A DNA stretch of 50,668 nucleotides, taken from NCBI GenBank assembly GCA_019456305.1, contig VRUD01000023.1:1-50668 (forward strand), given 5' to 3'. How positions within the stretch are numbered: position 1 is the stretch's first letter; every line of letters begins with the position of its first letter. This document shows positions 50,201-50,668 of this stretch, piece by piece. The translations under genes were made by a program, and so were the position numbers. The notes beneath the pieces are model-generated. The model saw nothing but the letters and a program-made list of their open reading frames with translations, ran no database searches and was not told where the DNA came from. The DNA is from Cytophagales bacterium. GTDB taxonomy: Bacteria > Bacteroidota > Bacteroidia > Cytophagales > VRUD01.

Positions 50201-50655
50201 TTTCGAATGGATATTTAAGTTATGAATCACCGGCTGTAATTGAAGTTGAAGAAAGACAATTAACATCACGACAGTTAGAATATGGTGATATTATCCTTGA
50301 AAGGTCAGGAGGTAGTGAAACGCAAAATATCGGCAGAGTTGCATATTTTGATTATAAAGGTGCTGAGATCTATTCATTTGGTAACTTTACGAGTAGAATA
50401 AGGCCATTAACCGATAAAGAATTATTGCCTAAATTCTTATGGATAATATTAAATGAATTTTATAATCAGGGCGGAACCCTATATCATCAATCGGGAATTC
50501 GTATTAAAAATCTCAATACAACAGGTTACAAATCAGTAAAAATTCCAATTCCACCAGTAGAAATACAGAGACAAATAATTAGAGAAGTTGAAAAAGCACA
50601 AAAGAAGGGAAAGGAAAATGAGATAAGCACCATATTGTCAAGTTATTTGGAGTAA
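47284..50655 (+). CDS. Single-chain restriction-modification enzyme (nuclease-methylase-specificity fusion)
   Basis: 1123 residues. N-terminal nuclease-like domain with ADISVK...SLIIIECKTFG (about residues 98-120, a PD-(D/E)XK pattern). A helical middle follows. An N6-adenine methylase domain has motif I VIDFACGSGHFLTETI (about 463) and motif IV VANPPYAIRYF (about 558). There is a coiled-coil stretch (about 735-790), and a C-terminal type I-like specificity domain (LDTVCEFQSGLWKGK, ILERSGGSETQNIG, IPIPPVEIQRQIIREVE). All three activities in one chain is the type IIG-like / fused type I layout. The recognition site is unknown. Complete; the stop is 13 bp from the window end. Confidence 0.9.
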   Translation: MNENQILNLITTLGFEIKEDNLYSKKYGQDDYTIVVDFGKKKISYGDKIKRGDETTSNLFHAENLVVLECINRLLEKGYEPEDLHLEKKWKLGRSGKSGKADISVKGKDGKSLIIIECKTFGNEYIKELKRMGSNGGQLFSYFQQDKNTRYLCLYASELSGNNKIETQQTIIKVDDSTAEKVEQQEKPNEILIFEQAKTVKELVEVWKKKDKKKKDKITTTTGIFEEGIEPYNPGYKPIRIKQLKEFEKGDTGKTFNVFEEILRHNNISDRSNAFNRIISLILAKIVDETKGADEIAGFQVKTGIDDAEALQERLQRLYSKAMKDFLHETVIDYTMNDIKELVQNFPRQTTQENLMQIYRELKFYHNNEFAFKEVYNKELFEANAAVLEEVVKLFQPFKFKYNRKAQFLGDLFENLLESGFKQTEGQFFTPTPIAKFIISSLPLKELIIEKLENEDKRILPQVIDFACGSGHFLTETIEDIQSIIKNIDSDNPQLKEYRENTLWAADFIFGIEKDYRLARTSQVACYMHGDGEANIIFGDGLELHERIPKNDTFDVLVANPPYAIRYFKNHLRRDALPKYALLDELSDDAKEIEVMFIERMKQLLRPGGVAGIFLPSTILSNPGIYAKAREIILKYFEIKAIVEFGSVTFSATSAITVALFLKRRDDDFVKNCEYIAEDFILNNKERKNDFVESEQLFKEYVELFELNFEDFKSLISRQPNENIQKTEFYKNYRTWFVNLTNVKNQKEKYDKALSREENELKQLKDKEKIEQQKQLIQTLKEEHNKELESLFYDKVLQLEKEKFLYFLLTHRLEIKSTDDEKIEKTVIPQKILLIKSGRSNVEQKNFLGYSFSDRRGYKGMDFKGDTKLYDSENLFNPSKVNGYIYKSFETDKIKINQTISEHISQLNLLDCLNFTNIKFANTVNFKAEYKVEFQSKYVLKQLDTVCEFQSGLWKGKQEPYQTIKVLRNTDFISNGYLSYESPAVIEVEERQLTSRQLEYGDIILERSGGSETQNIGRVAYFDYKGAEIYSFGNFTSRIRPLTDKELLPKFLWIILNEFYNQGGTLYHQSGIRIKNLNTTGYKSVKIPIPPVEIQRQIIREVEKAQKKGKENEISTILSSYLE

Positions 50656-50668
50656 TTCTTTAACAATT

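Overview
The window is a stretch of a low-GC chromosome from the phylum Bacteroidota. The evidence is several type IX secretion (T9SS) C-terminal sorting domains, SprB-like repeats and a FISUMP domain, promoters of the TTTG / TAnnTTTG type, a Rho with a long Bacteroidota-style N-terminal insert, and a Tgt and HemB of the Bacteroidota type. It looks like an uncultured lineage. Core genes are intact but are separated by many small selfish or defence-like modules, eroded gene fragments and dyad repeats.

Layout. 1-12 kb: purA (cut by the left edge), a STAS protein, a four-helix-bundle gene and a broken GxxExxY gene each framed by inverted repeats, fur, rsh (RelA/SpoT), hemB, a thioredoxin-like protein, pepP, a ParE-type toxin-antitoxin pair, an orphan T9SS tail, a TrmH methyltransferase and tgt. 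12-17 kb: pbpC, a convergent Fic/antitoxin pair, rho. 17.5-22.6 kb: an array of small genes all on the + strand (DUF5678-like, a duplicated 98-residue gene, RelE-type, TumE-type, DUF4160/DUF2442 and VapBC-type pairs) separated by copies of a roughly 190-bp repeat that carries a promoter-like sequence. 22.6-28 kb: a possible structured RNA and a 1692-residue T9SS-secreted protein. 28-39 kb: three parS sites, a broken HEPN/MNT pair, mnmG, a frameshifted T9SS protein, TA and RAYT remnants, an AbiE pair, a lipoprotein, and a 400-bp AT-rich gap with four DnaA-box-like sites that is a good candidate for oriC. 38.5-46.5 kb: an aminotransferase, kdsC, a leucine-rich-repeat protein, a RelE-type pair and pyruvate carboxylase. 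46.9-50.7 kb: an XRE regulator followed by a single-chain restriction-modification enzyme.

How it fits together. parS sites beside mnmG, plus DnaA boxes 10 kb away, place this window at the replication origin. The most striking theme is repeat DNA. Palindromic or low-complexity repeats sit between genes and also inside conserved coding sequences without breaking the frame (mnmG, pyc, pbpC, probably rho and the LRR gene, an orphan T9SS tail, a RAYT remnant). Three miniature insertions can be reconstructed exactly because the uninterrupted target is still visible. The TA array at 17.7-22.6 kb is the best candidate for an undescribed system: same-strand cassettes, shared promoter-bearing spacers, an exact 364-bp cassette duplication, and no recombinase in view. 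All function calls come from reading translations by eye; no database or structure search was run.
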